From Cinclus cinclus (taxonomy: Eukaryota; Chordata; Aves; Passeriformes; Cinclidae), in assembly GCF_963662255.1 (NCBI RefSeq), contig NC_085047.1, positions 20,184,258-20,248,257 of the forward strand: a stretch of DNA of 64,000 bases, read 5' to 3'. Each line of letters starts with the position of its first letter. The first letter of the stretch is position 1. This document shows positions 25,001 through 43,119 of the stretch, piece by piece. Under the pieces are notes generated by a model that made no database searches, was not told the DNA's origin, and was given only the letters and a program-made list of their open reading frames with translations. A program made the position numbers and the translations under genes.

Positions 25001-27859
25001 TATTCCAGGAATTTGGACAGTGTTAAGGAGGCTACAAAGAGACTTTTATGGTCACTCATCAAAAATTGCACGTGTGACTTGCAGCTGTCATTAAGTACAA
25101 ACACAGAAGTTAAATGGGATAAAGATTATCATGTAGTATTGTGTGTGTCCATTTAGCTATCTGAAAAGTGACTAGATCCAGAAAAAATGCACTGGCTAAG
25201 AAAATATTTTCGACTTTGAATACAGTTATCAATTATTTGGTTTTAGTAGATTCACACCATGATAATATGGAGAACGAAATGAAAATGGACTTTCATAGGC
25301 GTAGCACAACTTGTGAAAGTTACTTTTAAATAAATCAAGTTGTATATATCATGGAATTGTATTGCCTTTCTGTCTTAAATATGTCAGCTTTATGTGTTCC
25401 TGTTGACTGCAAGTCTGGTACTTTGAGTTGAAAGTAAAATAGAGATTTGAAAACCTAATTGTGAGGACATAGACCCTTTGAATATATGACGGGCACTGTC
25501 AGCTGCTTTCTAACAAAACTGATTGTTTGGGATTATTTTTCTTAAAAAGAAATGTTTTAGAGGCTCTTGTACAATGTGTTTTCTTTGGAATGCTGAGATC
25601 CATATGTTTCTTGCCAAAGGAGAGACATAACATATCGGTACCATTTTCCCATAGTAAGGCAAGCTTCACAGTTGACAACCACAAATTAATTTAAAGGATT
25701 TTTCCTTATAGGACAAATATTTTATCCTCTTTTTTCACCTAGAGAATTGCCAAATATGGTGATTGCAGGATTTAAAATCTTAGAAGATTTCTGATAGTTT
25801 AAATAATCTGGAAAGTTCAAATCTTGATATCCATTATTTGATTTGTCAGAGTTCTTGAAATTGGTACTCTTGATAGCAGTAAGATGCTGCTTGGCTTTAG
25901 TCTAGAATTCTGTTTGATTTCTTCAGATTTGCTTCTGATTGTAACCTTTTCCTGAAATATCTCAAAGTATGTAGTGTTGTTATGTTATGTGGACTAGATA
26001 ATGATATGCATCTTCCTTGTACATCTTCCTTGTTATTGGATATAACTGGTGCCTGAAGAAAACTTCCTCTTGTTTTATGAATGTCTTCTTCTTAAACATT
26101 TCTCTTTTAGATGTGCTTCTGTTATCTAATATTCACATGTACACAGCTTTGATTATGACTTTGTACTGTAGTTAGCTTTTCTTAATCTTTATATTATATA
26201 CAAGAACTTTAGAGTAGGTAGAGTTCACATTTTACTCAGCCCCCTGTTCAGTATCACACTAAAGGACACACCAACCTTTCTGCAGTTTTTGCCATCTTCA
26301 TTCTTCTGTTAGTGAAAAGATTGTAACAACCAAATTCCATTTATTCTTCTTTCTCCTGTTTAGTCTGAACAGAGCAGTGAGCTACTCAGCATTTACTCTG
26401 TTGTTCAAAGAGTGAGTGTCTGTCATACTGTACTTAAACTCAAAGCAGCTAAGTCAGCCCTCATGTCATGAAAAGGGGCCTGGACCAGGGCACTTTCATA
26501 GGTGTCTTACAACATATATTATTGTAAGATTGGACCTTAGGGGCAATTTCTGGTCTTGTAGATATCAGTTTCTTTGATGCAGGCTGAGGTGGTTAGTGTG
26601 TTAATGCAAATTTCATTTCTATCTTAGCCAAGAAAAATAGGAAAAACAAATGTACTAGTATGAACTAAGAATTTTTCATCCTCTGCATGGAAATTCTGTG
26701 ATTCTTATAGAGAGAAATGCAGTGTTTATTCCACTTGGAAAAGAGTCAAACTGCAAAACTGATCATTTTAGTCAAAGGAGTTACAGTGTAACTTCCAAGC
26801 AGCCATTTGACGAATGAGACCTGCAATATTCCATCTAAGTTGTCATACAGGTCTCCTGTTTCTGAGTTTCCTTAAAAGGCTGCTCACATTGGACCTCCCA
26901 ATGGAAGTACCACTGGCATACCGAGGACTCTGCTCTTTCCTAGTTCTACATTAAAATGTCACTTCATAAGAAAGCATTGCAGTAACTTCTATGTTAATAG
27001 TCAGGCAAGATGTCCTTTATATCAGTCAAGATAAGGTTATTATCCACAGTTTTCAGTGTTTCTCTCCTTGAGCTGCTTCTTTGCAATAAACATTGAGAGG
27101 GCTGAGAGAGAAATGGGCTTACTGTGGCTTTTGTTGTCTTAGTTCCATATTTTGTGTAGTAATAATGTTGTTCCTCTGCATATTCTCCTTGGAAAAAATT
27201 GGTTTCACTGACCTGTATTTTTTTCATGGACGTTCTTAGCCTAAAATATTAAATGCAGATGTTGTTTGGGTTTTTTTTCCAATGAGATTTTTCTGTTATT
27301 TCTGCTGGTTTGTCTGCCAAAATAAGTAGTTCTTATTTCTGTATCTGTGCCCTATCTTGAAACCTACTTTTTTTGTCAGTGTACATTTTCGCTTTCATTC
27401 TGGTGGTTTAAGGGCAGTGAAGCCCATAGAACAGACCAGAAAGTTTTACAGTCCAAATTTCTATACAAGCCTTCAAAAAAGAGCCTGAAGACTGCTGAAA
27501 ACTGTTCTCATGCATGTTTGTGATGGCAGTAATTGGAAGGTAGTAAAGAAAAATATTAAGACTTGTTCCAAATAGCTTTGGGGAAGTTTGAATGGCCATT
27601 GGAGAACATGTCCCACCAGCCTACTGGTGTAGAAAAAGAGTATTAACCAAGAAAGAAAAAGCCTTTGATGCTTGCTTTCCACAGTTTTGTATAACTTCCT
27701 GTCAAGTATACTGATCTACTTCCTCATTAAATATTTTGGTGATTTCAAATGTACTCTTCTCCTTTTAAAAAATGTTTTGAGTGGTTTCTGTTGGAATTTT
27801 GGGTTAAATTGTGTCTCAAGGCTGTCGTCACCTTAATTTAATATTGTTTTGTATTGTAG

Positions 27860-28018
27860 TTAGCATCCAAATCTTCTAATCCATTCAAGGAAAAACCCAA
27901 GAAAACCTCTATTAATGCAGAGAGTTTTGCTTTTGTTAACAGCAAAGGTCAAAAGATAGAAGCTACAAAGAAAGTTTCAATACAGCAAAATTCAGAAAGT
28001 GGCCGAAAAATCCTGGAG
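27860..28018 (+). other. Orphan exon-like open frame (159 nt, 53 codons)
   Basis: A stop-free stretch sits exactly between an acceptor-like ...gttttgtattgtag and a donor-like GAG|gtttct. It encodes a Lys/Ser-rich peptide starting LASKSSNPFKEKPKK, with FAFVNSKGQKIE in the middle. The frame is open phase 0-0. It cannot be an in-frame ABI3BP exon: the surrounding intron is phase 2, and joining it would create a TAG at once. I do not recognise the protein. It may be an old retrocopy fragment, an exon of an unrelated or non-coding transcript, or chance. Confidence 0.35.
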
Positions 28019-28165
28019 GTTTCTATTTGTTTTATTAAAAACCTAACAGATATTATACTAAATTGCTGGTGATATCAGGGTTCATGGATAAGCATTTCCC
28101 ATTTCTCTTAGCCCTTCTTCCAACTTTGTTAGGAGAAAGATTCCCCAAACAAGCATAGCAGTTCA

Positions 28166-28445
28166 TTCTCTCTCTCCCCTTTTTTTTTCTCTCTCCCCTT
28201 TTTTTTTCTCTCTCCCCTTTTTTTTCTCTCTCCCCTTTTTTTTTCTCTCTCCCCTTTTTTTTTCTCTCTCCCTTTTTTTTTCTCTCTCCCTTTTTTTTCT
28301 CTCTCCCCCCTTTTTTTTTCTCTCTCTCCCCCCTTTTTTTTTCTCTCTCTCCCCCCTTTTTTTTTCTCTCTCTCCCCCTTTTTTTTTTCTCTCTCCCTTA
28401 TTTTTTTTTTCTCTCTCCCCTTTTCTCTTTCATTCTTTCTTTTCT
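28166..28445. repeat. Polypyrimidine satellite, about 13 copies of CTCTCTCCCC-T(8-10)
   Basis: About 280 bp of almost pure C and T on the plus strand. It is built from roughly 18-21 bp units: a CTCTCT core, a run of three to six C, and a run of seven to ten T. The strand asymmetry is nearly complete. The minus-strand reading frame through it (Lys/Glu/Arg/Gly repeats) is an artefact of the repeat. Confidence 0.95.
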
Positions 28446-31400
28446 GGTCACACTGCCATCCAAGCACACTTTGCAGAGACACAGGAGCTCTGTGCATAGA
28501 GCCCTGCACAACTGCTATTCAACACGAGCATCTCCCCAGCAAAAGACCTGAAGTCCCATCTGTACTCAGATGTTCCAGTTCTCCTATTTATGGTGAAAAT
28601 CTCTCTTCACCTATTTTCAGTTCTGCAATCTTCAATTTTCTTCTTTTGCATAATTTTAAAAAATGCAGGAGGAGCTGTATTTGCCAGAGATCCATGTGGT
28701 ACAGTGATTTCCTGTGGTGGAAAAATATACTCCAAATAGTAATTACTGTACATCAAATCCGTTTAATCTGCACAAGGACTTTTACTGTCTTACACAGTTT
28801 GGGAGGATTTGGAAGGCCTGGTCTCTAAAAGTTTGTAGGATAGCAATACCATAGATGTTAAAGGTGTGATGCATTAGATTGCTGTTTGCGTAGGATAGCA
28901 GAGTTTTTGGTATATTAGACAGGCAGATATAAAGATGGAATATAGACTCCAGTTTCTCATTATGTAAGTCTAACTAAGCAGCAGACATGGGATAAACATT
29001 ATATAGCTTTCCTAGTCCTCTTTATTAATGTCACCATACATTCATCTTGAAATTCTAAGCATTTTTCCCCTTCTCTGTGGTTTCTGTAGGAGTGCATAAC
29101 AGTGCAGATGGTACCCTTTTTTTCACCATTTTATTTATATTTTTCAGGGTTTTTTTTTAACTTACACACAAAAAGGAAGACTTTAGATTGTCTTCTATTA
29201 AAACAGCCACATCATGACTTTAAAATTATAGTAAACTATTTCATGTTGTCACCCCAGTCTGACATTTCCTTCCTCTCCTTTTCAATGTTCTGTCAACTAG
29301 CTAATTCTCTTCATCTCCAAAAGTGGTTGTTTGTTATTGCTGTACTGTGGAAGCCACTGGTATTGTTTTTAGGATTGAAATAGGCAGAGGAAAGGAGCCT
29401 GTGATGCTTGTAAAAACACATACCACAGTACCATGGAATTGTATGTATTTTAGTTTCCAAAATTTCCTTTTAACATTATTAATAAGAGGCTTCCCTAACT
29501 GACTGAGCTAAACTTTGGACATTTCTTTATTATTTTCCTTTTCTCCAATTTTCTTTTTATGTTTACGTAAGCTGAAATCTCTAGCTGTAGATTTTAGTTC
29601 TTTATTTAAATTTTGCCCTAATTTTCCAAGCTGTGGTTTGGTCTTTTGCAGAGAACCTTGTGATCTCAAAAACACAATTTGAAAAACAGTGCTTGGAAAA
29701 TACCCTTCAGTTCTTGTTTTTGTATTTTTGGAATCAGAGAATTGATGAGTAGTCCAAGTTCATAGACTAAAGATTTTTGGGAACAGGACTGATTCCTATG
29801 AAGAATGTTGCCTAATGCAGCCCAAAGTAGGGCATATCAGCTATTGAGAACAATGTATTTGTTCAAAAATCAGCAAAATGCATACAAAGGGACAAAACCA
29901 GATTATTATCACCCATGAGATCAAACCATAAACTGCCCACAAAGCAATAGAACATTCCATTTTGATGATCACAATTACAATAATACCTTAAGATGAGGTG
30001 TTCGTCCTGTGAAGGAAACAGGAATACTTCTTTGTAGTCCTTTATCTCTAGGTGTGGATTAATTTCTTTTTTTTTTTTTTTAATTTATCATCCAGCTATT
30101 ACTTTAGGATCCCTAACATATTAGGAAATCTTTGTTTATGCTTCAGTGATTCTTCAGAAAGAATCTCTGACTGCTTCGATACAGTTCTCTATATTATGAC
30201 TTTTCCTACCAGATAAGAGCATTTGTTGACCAAAAAAGCTACTGTACCACATGGCCAATGTGAATACTAACTACTCAGGTCCTATTTTTAAAAACATATT
30301 TTTGTTTAAGCAATTTGGAGTTGATAATGAAGGTTTATAAATTTCTTAAATTGATTATTTATTTAATGTTTCCCTCCTGCTGTGGGGTAATATGGGTAAT
30401 AAAAAGTTCCAAATGCTCTTTCAGCATTTTTTAATAAATGTCAAGATTTCTCCGAATAGACTTCTTTCAGCTCAAATCAAGCCCATGTTTCTCTTAGCAA
30501 TATCCATGAATTTCCACAATGCATCTGTTCAGCATACCAGTCTATATAAGTATTTCTCTCAAAAAGAAAAGAAAACCCTAGAAATAGAGAGAATTGCTTA
30601 AGTAAGCAATTTTAAAGTTAAATATTGTCTTAGAAGTACACTGGATGGAAAACAGTTGCTTGGTACTGTATGAATACTCCACTGAGGTTAATTAGCTCAG
30701 ATTTTTTAGGAGCCAAGGTGGAATGAGAGGTAATCCAAAGTTTGGATTGAATTATTCTTCTGGGGCATTGCAAATGGAGTTTACAAATTTCCAACTGAGC
30801 AGAGTGTGGTATGGTTTCATTAGAAAATTGCTGTTTGGAAATTATTCCAGCAATAAGTTACAATGCTATATTACAGTCACAAGCTACCAAAGTTAAAATT
30901 GGTAAAAGATCCATTCAACAGCTGAATGTTTAGTTGCCTACTTCTGGGACTCCCGGGTTTTTTTGTGTTTAGAGCAAAAATGCCTCTAATTTGGAGCCCG
31001 TTTTCCAGGCCTATAGTTCCTTTGTCTCGTGTCCTGTGGCACCCTGTCAAAGATGAAAAAACGCTTTGTGTTAGGAGAGATTCTCCATGTCTATGTTCAG
31101 AGCATGGGAGATGTCCCGCTGTGCGTGGCACTTCCACTGTTAGTCAAGCACTGAAAGGTGGGGGAGGCTTAAGAAGAAGAGTCTGGTTTGGATTTTTTTC
31201 TTCAGACATGGTCTGTTTTCACAGCACTGTGTTTGGTTCCCAACATGGTGATGAAAAGGGATCGTGAGATAATTACAGCACAGGCTGGTGTTGTGCCACA
31301 TCAGTAAAAACACACGCAAAAGAGACTCTGCACAGTGTCTTGTTATTGCTTCGTATACCTATTATTACCATACATTCAAGTAATTGGATCTTTGCCTTGG

Positions 31401-31885
31401 CTGATCTCATGTCCTGAAGACTTGCCCTGTGTTTTGCTACTGGTCCTGTCTGTCATTGTTGGTGGGCCTGAGAGGCATTGAATTGGAGGCTTGTGTTCTT
31501 AAGAAAGCAAAAAGTACAAATAAATAGCAATGTCCTTTACTCAGTCTCTGCTTATCACGTTGCTTCAGACCTCATCAAAACTTGCTCCCTTTGCCAGAAC
31601 TGAAACTGCTGTGTGAGAGGAGATAGACAAGTCAGTGGTGAATTAAATCAAATATTAATAGTATGTGTGCAAAGAATTATCAATAGGACTGGTTAATTTT
31701 GTGTTCAGTTCAGGTCTTACACAGCTAGGACAAAAAATGTCTCAGTGATTCTGTGGCAAGAAATTGGGCTTTTTTGTTCTTCTCCAAAAGGGGAGTAGCA
31801 CCAATGTGTGTGCTGCTTGCTTGCTCCAGACTATTCAAGAATGCTTAGTTTGCAAAATTTTCACCTCTTTGATTTTATTCCCCAG

Positions 31886-31965
31886 TTACGAATTCCACGT
31901 GAAACCTAGGAACCCCCTTGGTGAAGGTCCAAGTAGCAATGTTGTGGCATTCAGTACTGAATCAG
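31886..31965 (+). CDS. ABI3BP: ABI3BP exon w14: last strands of C-terminal FN3
   Basis: The acceptor is ...gattttattccccag and the donor G|gtaaga (phase 2 to phase 1). Joined to w13 it reads TSYEFHVKPRNPLGEGPSS, the classic FN3 F-strand and G-strand signature (Y-x-F-x-V-x-x-x-N-x-x-G-x-G-P-x-S), then NVVAFSTES. This completes the domain. Confidence 0.97.
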
Positions 31966-33420
31966 GTAAGAACTTCCAAAGATCAGACCATCATTTACAG
32001 CAGTTTTAGTGCACATGTTTGTGGGATGCATGAAAGACTCCCTCACTTCCTTTTGTGCATTCAGTCTTGCTCTTTACTGTCTCCTGAATGGCTTTTTGCC
32101 ACTGTGCCTGGAAAGTCATGGGATTGGAACTGTGTTGTGTGAGGATTGACAGACTTGAGAAAAAAACAGAGGAACACAGAGGGTTTGCCTGGTATTCACT
32201 GCAAAGAAAATTACTTCATCCTTACAGAGGCTCAGTCATTTAAGATTTATATTCCTGACCTTTTTGCATTTATCCAACTTGTTAAGAGCTTCTGGATGGG
32301 GAGCATTAGTGGGGTTTTTTGTGCTGGTGTATTCATAGGTGCTTTTGCTACCTATTCAATAAGGCTGCTGTAAACAGTGATGTTGTTTGGCTGGAATAAG
32401 GATTGAGAAAGAGCTGTTGTGAAAAGTCAGCATCCCAGTAGGTCCCTTTCCCTCCTGTTTACTCTCTAGTGAAACAGTTAAAGAGGTGTATACAAGCTTG
32501 TTTTGGCCATTGGCTGGTTCCCAAGTCGAGTTGTCTCTGACTCAGAGGTGAGAATCAGAGCACCTTTGCTTTCCCTATTCTTGCTCCCCTTAAGGTTAAC
32601 TACAGCTGACTTGTTGACTTTAGGCAAGCAAGATACCATCTTTTGTGCAGAAGTGTTTATTACTTGGTAGTACTGAAAGATCACATAAAACACAAAACTG
32701 ATTTAGCCTTTATAAAAGGACTTTCTCAATCTGTGTTTTGAGCCAGGTCTAATAATTTAATAGTCATCAGCCCGTGCTGTCACTGACAGATGAGAATTTT
32801 GGCTGAGCAAAGGATTACTCATGGAGGAGTCCAGACTATGCCACACACATTTAAAAACTCTGAATACACTCTTTGTAATCCTATACCATTAAAAGTGAAA
32901 AAGAAATGTTTGTGCCAAGGGCAGTTTTCATGAATGACAAGGCTTATGTTCTGTCTCCTATTTAGTTTGGACAAATTAAGCACCCAGGTTTTTTTTCTTA
33001 ATTGCACACATCCATTTCTCACATTTGGGCTTTCAAAGCCAAGTTTTTTGTGGCAAGTATTACAGAAGTGTCCTTTTTATAATTTAGGTTTTGAAATTGA
33101 AATTTTAATAAGACACAGTACAATTGGGTTTTTCTGGTTACAGGTTTAAATTCTTGGTTTTACTAGAACTCTGCTTGATATCTGGCATTGTCCCAGAAGT
33201 AAAATTATTAAAAACTCATTAATACTGGAGTTTCACACAAGAAATATATTTCTTCTAATTTAATTTAATACAAAAGCTAGCTTTGCTTCCAAAACTCTTT
33301 CTGTTTCACAAATTACAGCTTACGTCAGCTGTAAAAAATCACTTATCAATGCTTTTCCATTGAATTATTTGGAACGTTCATTTTACGGTGTCTGATTGAA
33401 TGTTTGTTTTCTTCCCCCAG

Positions 33421-33450
33421 CGGACCCAAGAGTGAGTGAGCCAATTTCAA
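33421..33450 (+). CDS. ABI3BP: ABI3BP exon w15: 30-nt linker exon
   Basis: A very small phase 1-1 exon between ...tttgttttcttcccccag and A|gtaagt, both strong sites. It encodes ADPRVSEPIS, which I recall as the linker at this place in mammalian ABI3BP. It joins the FN3 domain to the C-terminal domain. Confidence 0.9.
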
Positions 33451-34297
33451 GTAAGTGTTTTATATATAAATTTGATCAGCAGTTTTATCAGAAATGAGAT
33501 AGCAGAATTTTATGAGGAAGGTAGCTCTGCTGCACCAGCTGGATGAGTTACAGAATCAAACAGCATTCACACACAGTTTCACTCCTACCACCCATGCCCC
33601 TGCTAAAGAATTCATGTGAGGCTGCTTGTTTACCTGAGCATAAAGCAATCAGCATGATGTGGAGCTCCCATGGCAGCTGGGATGGCTTCAAACCAAGGTA
33701 CACAAATGAGCCAAGGACAGCCTCATATTTTCTCAACCTTGTCATTAAAGCAAAGAAAGCTCTGCAAAATGAATAAGCTACTCCACATTTTTTAAGTGAG
33801 TTAACAGAGCACAACTCGGGGGATTCTGTTTATCTGTCTTTGTGTTTTAGGAAAATTTTCTGCTTCAGAAGGCTTGATCTAGCTCTGCTTTAGGCCTCTT
33901 GCAAGACTCTTGCTGTCCTTGATGGAAGGTGGATTGAGCTTTTAAAGAAGAGCTGAGATAATTCAAGCAAATTGGACTGCTTTTTGCATTTGTAATAGAC
34001 ATCACTCTCACTTTGACAAAACACTGTGGCACCATTTTTTTCCACATAATTAATGGCACTTCATTTTCACATGTATTTTTGTTAGATCACAGTTTGCTGC
34101 AAGTTGATTGTCTTGGCAAGAACGCACTGGAGAATGGCTGTATCACACACTTCGTAAATGAGAGTTTTACCAATACAAACATTGTCCCCCTAGGAAGAGG
34201 TCCTAGAATGAACCTATTCCAAACCTGCAGCAGCGGACATCAGGAGGAATTCACAGCACCAATTGTATCTGCATACTTTGGTGTTTCCCTGAAATAA

Positions 34298-40460
<6,163 letters not shown>

Positions 40461-40576
40461 GGTTTTTCAGGGCAGTTCGTCAGGAACCTGTCAAATTTGG
40501 GAAAATAGGTGGGGAGACTCAGATTAACTATGTCCGCTGGTACGAGTGTGGCACGTCGATACCTGGCAAGTGGTAG
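40461..40576 (+). CDS. ABI3BP: ABI3BP exon w18: C-terminus and stop
   Basis: The exon follows ...cttctctgttccag and ends at TAG (40574-40576). It encodes GFFRAVRQEPVKFGKIGG, then TQINYVRWYECGTSIPGKW. The final IPGKW and the last cysteine (YECGT) match the vertebrate ABI3BP end. The 3'UTR follows directly. Confidence 0.97.
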
Positions 40577-40922
40577 ATGCCACATGAGGTCAGTGCAAAG
40601 GCCCAGCACGTGCTCCCCGCCCAACTGCCCAGCGCAGGCTGCAGGAAGGCAACACTTACAGTGCGCCTGGCACTTTGGTGTTGGCCGATGTGCGAGGCTC
40701 GTACAAGTCTAATGCCAATACTGCATTAATTGTGTAATAGTGTAGGCTGCTTACTGTAGTTATCCAGTGTTACAAATTTGTTTTTAGAATTTAAAAAAAA
40801 AAAACACAGGCTAGGGACATGTTGTAGGATAACGTATAGGGAAGCTGGCTCCCTATTCTTAAGGTATGGTTTATATGGTATTTTAAAAGATACAGTGTGT
40901 ATATTATTTATCACAATGTTGT

Positions 40923-40928
40923 AATAAA
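40923..40928 (+). terminator. ABI3BP: Proximal poly(A) signal, ABI3BP
   Basis: AATAAA about 350 nt after the stop codon, followed within 60 nt by T/G-rich sequence. Confidence 0.6.
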
Positions 40929-41687
40929 TGTTAAAGGCACGGATATGCCAGAGTTGGTCATGGAATGCAATGTGCGTTAGTTTTTAAATATTCACTGGTC
41001 CTGTAATGCAAGTGCCATAAGCTACCCATCCTAATCCATCTGTAACATCTCCCAGTCATCAATTATAGAAAAGATCCTGTAATTTTTAATATCCTGCAGC
41101 CAGTAAACTTGAAGCACTTTCTCCTTACATGTATGAACAGTTTATGCTCCTGCCGAAATGCTGAGGTAGGTTGCTGTATGTGCAGCTTTAAATGATCAAG
41201 TTCAGTGGGGTTTTCTTCCATGTTTGTTTTCAAATGTTTCAGCCCCAGCCAAAGCCATGTTCAGCCTGTCACTATGGAGTTAGAGCCACTGCCCGTGAGC
41301 CTGGCAGTGGCTGGCAGGGAGGGTTGGTGTTCTCTAATTGAAGCGGATAGGTACATATATATGTACATGGAATGAAAAAACAAAGCTGGCCTCCACAGCT
41401 GGGGTTTTTCAGGAAAATGCAGTTTTCAGAGCCTGACACTTACTGGTTCAAAAGCCAAACATATGTACCATGGAATGGGACTTGGAAAGAAATTTAAAGA
41501 GGAAAAAGAATAAACCAATTATAACAGCATGATCAGGTTTATTTTTATTTAAAAATTCTGGTTTAAAACATTTTTCACTGGGCAAAGGGGAAATACTGAT
41601 AACTGAACTTTAACACTGCTTTACAGTTATTTTGATTAAAACCTCTCCCAAAGCTACTTGTTGTACTGCTTGGACATTTATGAACTA

Positions 41688-41693
41688 AATAAA
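41688..41693 (+). terminator. ABI3BP: Middle poly(A) signal, ABI3BP
   Basis: AATAAA followed by a GT-rich stretch (gatgtaggtttttttgaaggtg), a good downstream element. Confidence 0.5.
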
Positions 41694-41832
41694 GAGATGT
41701 AGGTTTTTTTGAAGGTGTTATTCATTACCTTGCTAATGTATTGAAGAAATATGAACAGGAACACCCAGATCTATCAAGTAGTCATTTATAGAAAATACCT
41801 TATAAAGTACATTGCAGGTACACTGTACTCCT

Positions 41833-41838
41833 AATAAA
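41833..41838 (+). terminator. ABI3BP: Distal poly(A) signal, ABI3BP
   Basis: AATAAA followed by a T-rich and GT-rich stretch (41841-41875). It is the last good plus-strand signal before the TFG end. Confidence 0.55.
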
Positions 41839-41850
41839 GTATTTTTTAAT

Positions 41851-42700
41851 CAAGTGGTTTTTTTACAAGTGTTTTACATGAAAACAAGGATTAGTTTCTG
41901 TGGTAAATGCTGTTATTCAGAACAAACCGCCTGCTGGAAACACACCCTTGTTACATGGTGTGATGAACATGGGATGTGTTAGGTCCAAGAGCACAAATGG
42001 GAGGAGCTTACTGGGCAGCTGTGGGCACAGCACTATTTAAGAATGCTGAAAGTAGGAATATTTTCACTCAGCTTCCTCATTTGTCTTTAGGAGAGTTCAA
42101 GCAGCTTGCTCCAGTTCCTATTTTTATTCCCCACTTAGTTTTACATATTCACAGAGTCAGCAAAATGAAAAATATTAATTCAGAGACTGTTTTGTCCTCT
42201 GCTGTAATATGGTCTACTGACTTCATTACAGACCTTGCTCTGCTTTTCGTTGGCTCAAAATTGAGTCACTAGGATTGCATTCCCAAGTTGTTCTGGGTGG
42301 CAAAGAACCTGTGGAAAGTTGGAGGGGGGTTTAAGAGTTCTCTTCTAAAGATACACATTTGCTTTGAATTTTCAAGTAATAAATGAATTCTCTCCCATAC
42401 CTTGTTAAAGCAAAATTGTTTAAGAGGCTTTAGGATGTTATGGATTGGTTCCTAACTATCTGGTAAAAGGGTCACTTGACAGCAGACAGCACACAACCAC
42501 TGTGAAACCTCTGTGAAAGCCATCTGCAGCCCCAGCACTTCTCCATTTACACACCCAGTAATCTGCCTCTTCTACAAACCCCAGCTCTCTTAAACACACT
42601 GCTCTTTACCACGAAGTCTTTGTACCCAGCATGCACACTGGTCTTACCACAGTTGTATACTTCAGTATTACCTAACTTCTAAAATCAAGATCAGGCATTT
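41851..42700. other. Tail-to-tail interval between ABI3BP and TFG
   Basis: About 850 bp with no gene. Weak similarity to nothing I recognise. On the minus strand it may carry an extended TFG 3'UTR, because further minus-strand AATAAA signals lie at 41538-41549. Confidence 0.6.
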
Positions 42701-42715
42701 AATAGATTCAGGGAT

Positions 42716-42721
42716 TTTATT
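42716..42721 (-). terminator. TFG: Poly(A) signal, TFG
   Basis: AATAAA on the minus strand, about 400 nt after the TFG stop codon, a plausible 3'UTR length for this gene. Two more minus-strand hexamers at 41538-41549 could serve a longer form. Confidence 0.55.
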
Positions 42722-43119
42722 AGTTTTTCCATGTGAACATTGCAATTTATAATACATCATATCTAGTTTGACCTCCAGAATGAATCTAATTTAGTACATC
42801 ATAGTATTAGTAAAAACAAGCCTGATAAGTGGGCTAAACTTCCAACTAGTATCTTCATATTCTTCAGACATGGCAAGCTAGAATGTCAATCACTTCACAG
42901 ACATTTAAGTAGTGTTTTCCAAAAACCACCCAGCCCCAAATTAAACTAGGAAGCAAATACAATTTAAAGCAGGAAAGATTTGGTCATTTCCCTCCCCCAG
43001 CAGAATTTAATTAACAGCTATACCTTTGCCTCATTACAGTTTCGGTATCTCAATTTAAAGTCCTGGAGTCTGTTGGATTGGAATTGCAGGTGTCAGTCGC
43101 TGTCTTCCCGGGCACCTCC

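Larger units (their letters stand above)
22013..31885 (+). other. ABI3BP: 9.9 kb ABI3BP intron inside the FN3 domain
   Basis: The largest ABI3BP intron in the window, in phase 2. It contains a short direct duplication of ttcagttctgttttgaa (23164-23202), a 159-nt exon-like open frame (27860-28018) and a polypyrimidine satellite (28166-28445). Positions about 23400-24900 are slightly GC-richer and may be a worn transposon, but I cannot name one. No ABI3BP exon is needed or found here. Confidence 0.75.
40577..41850 (+). other. ABI3BP: ABI3BP 3'UTR (probable extent)
   Basis: AT-rich non-coding sequence after the stop, with three AATAAA hexamers (40923, 41688, 41833). The end depends on which is used, so the UTR could be about 370 nt or about 1.27 kb. 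Confidence 0.6.

Noticed and set aside
28129..28509. 126-codon minus-strand frame rich in Lys, Glu, Arg and Gly.
   Set aside because: It is the translation of the polypyrimidine satellite on its purine strand.
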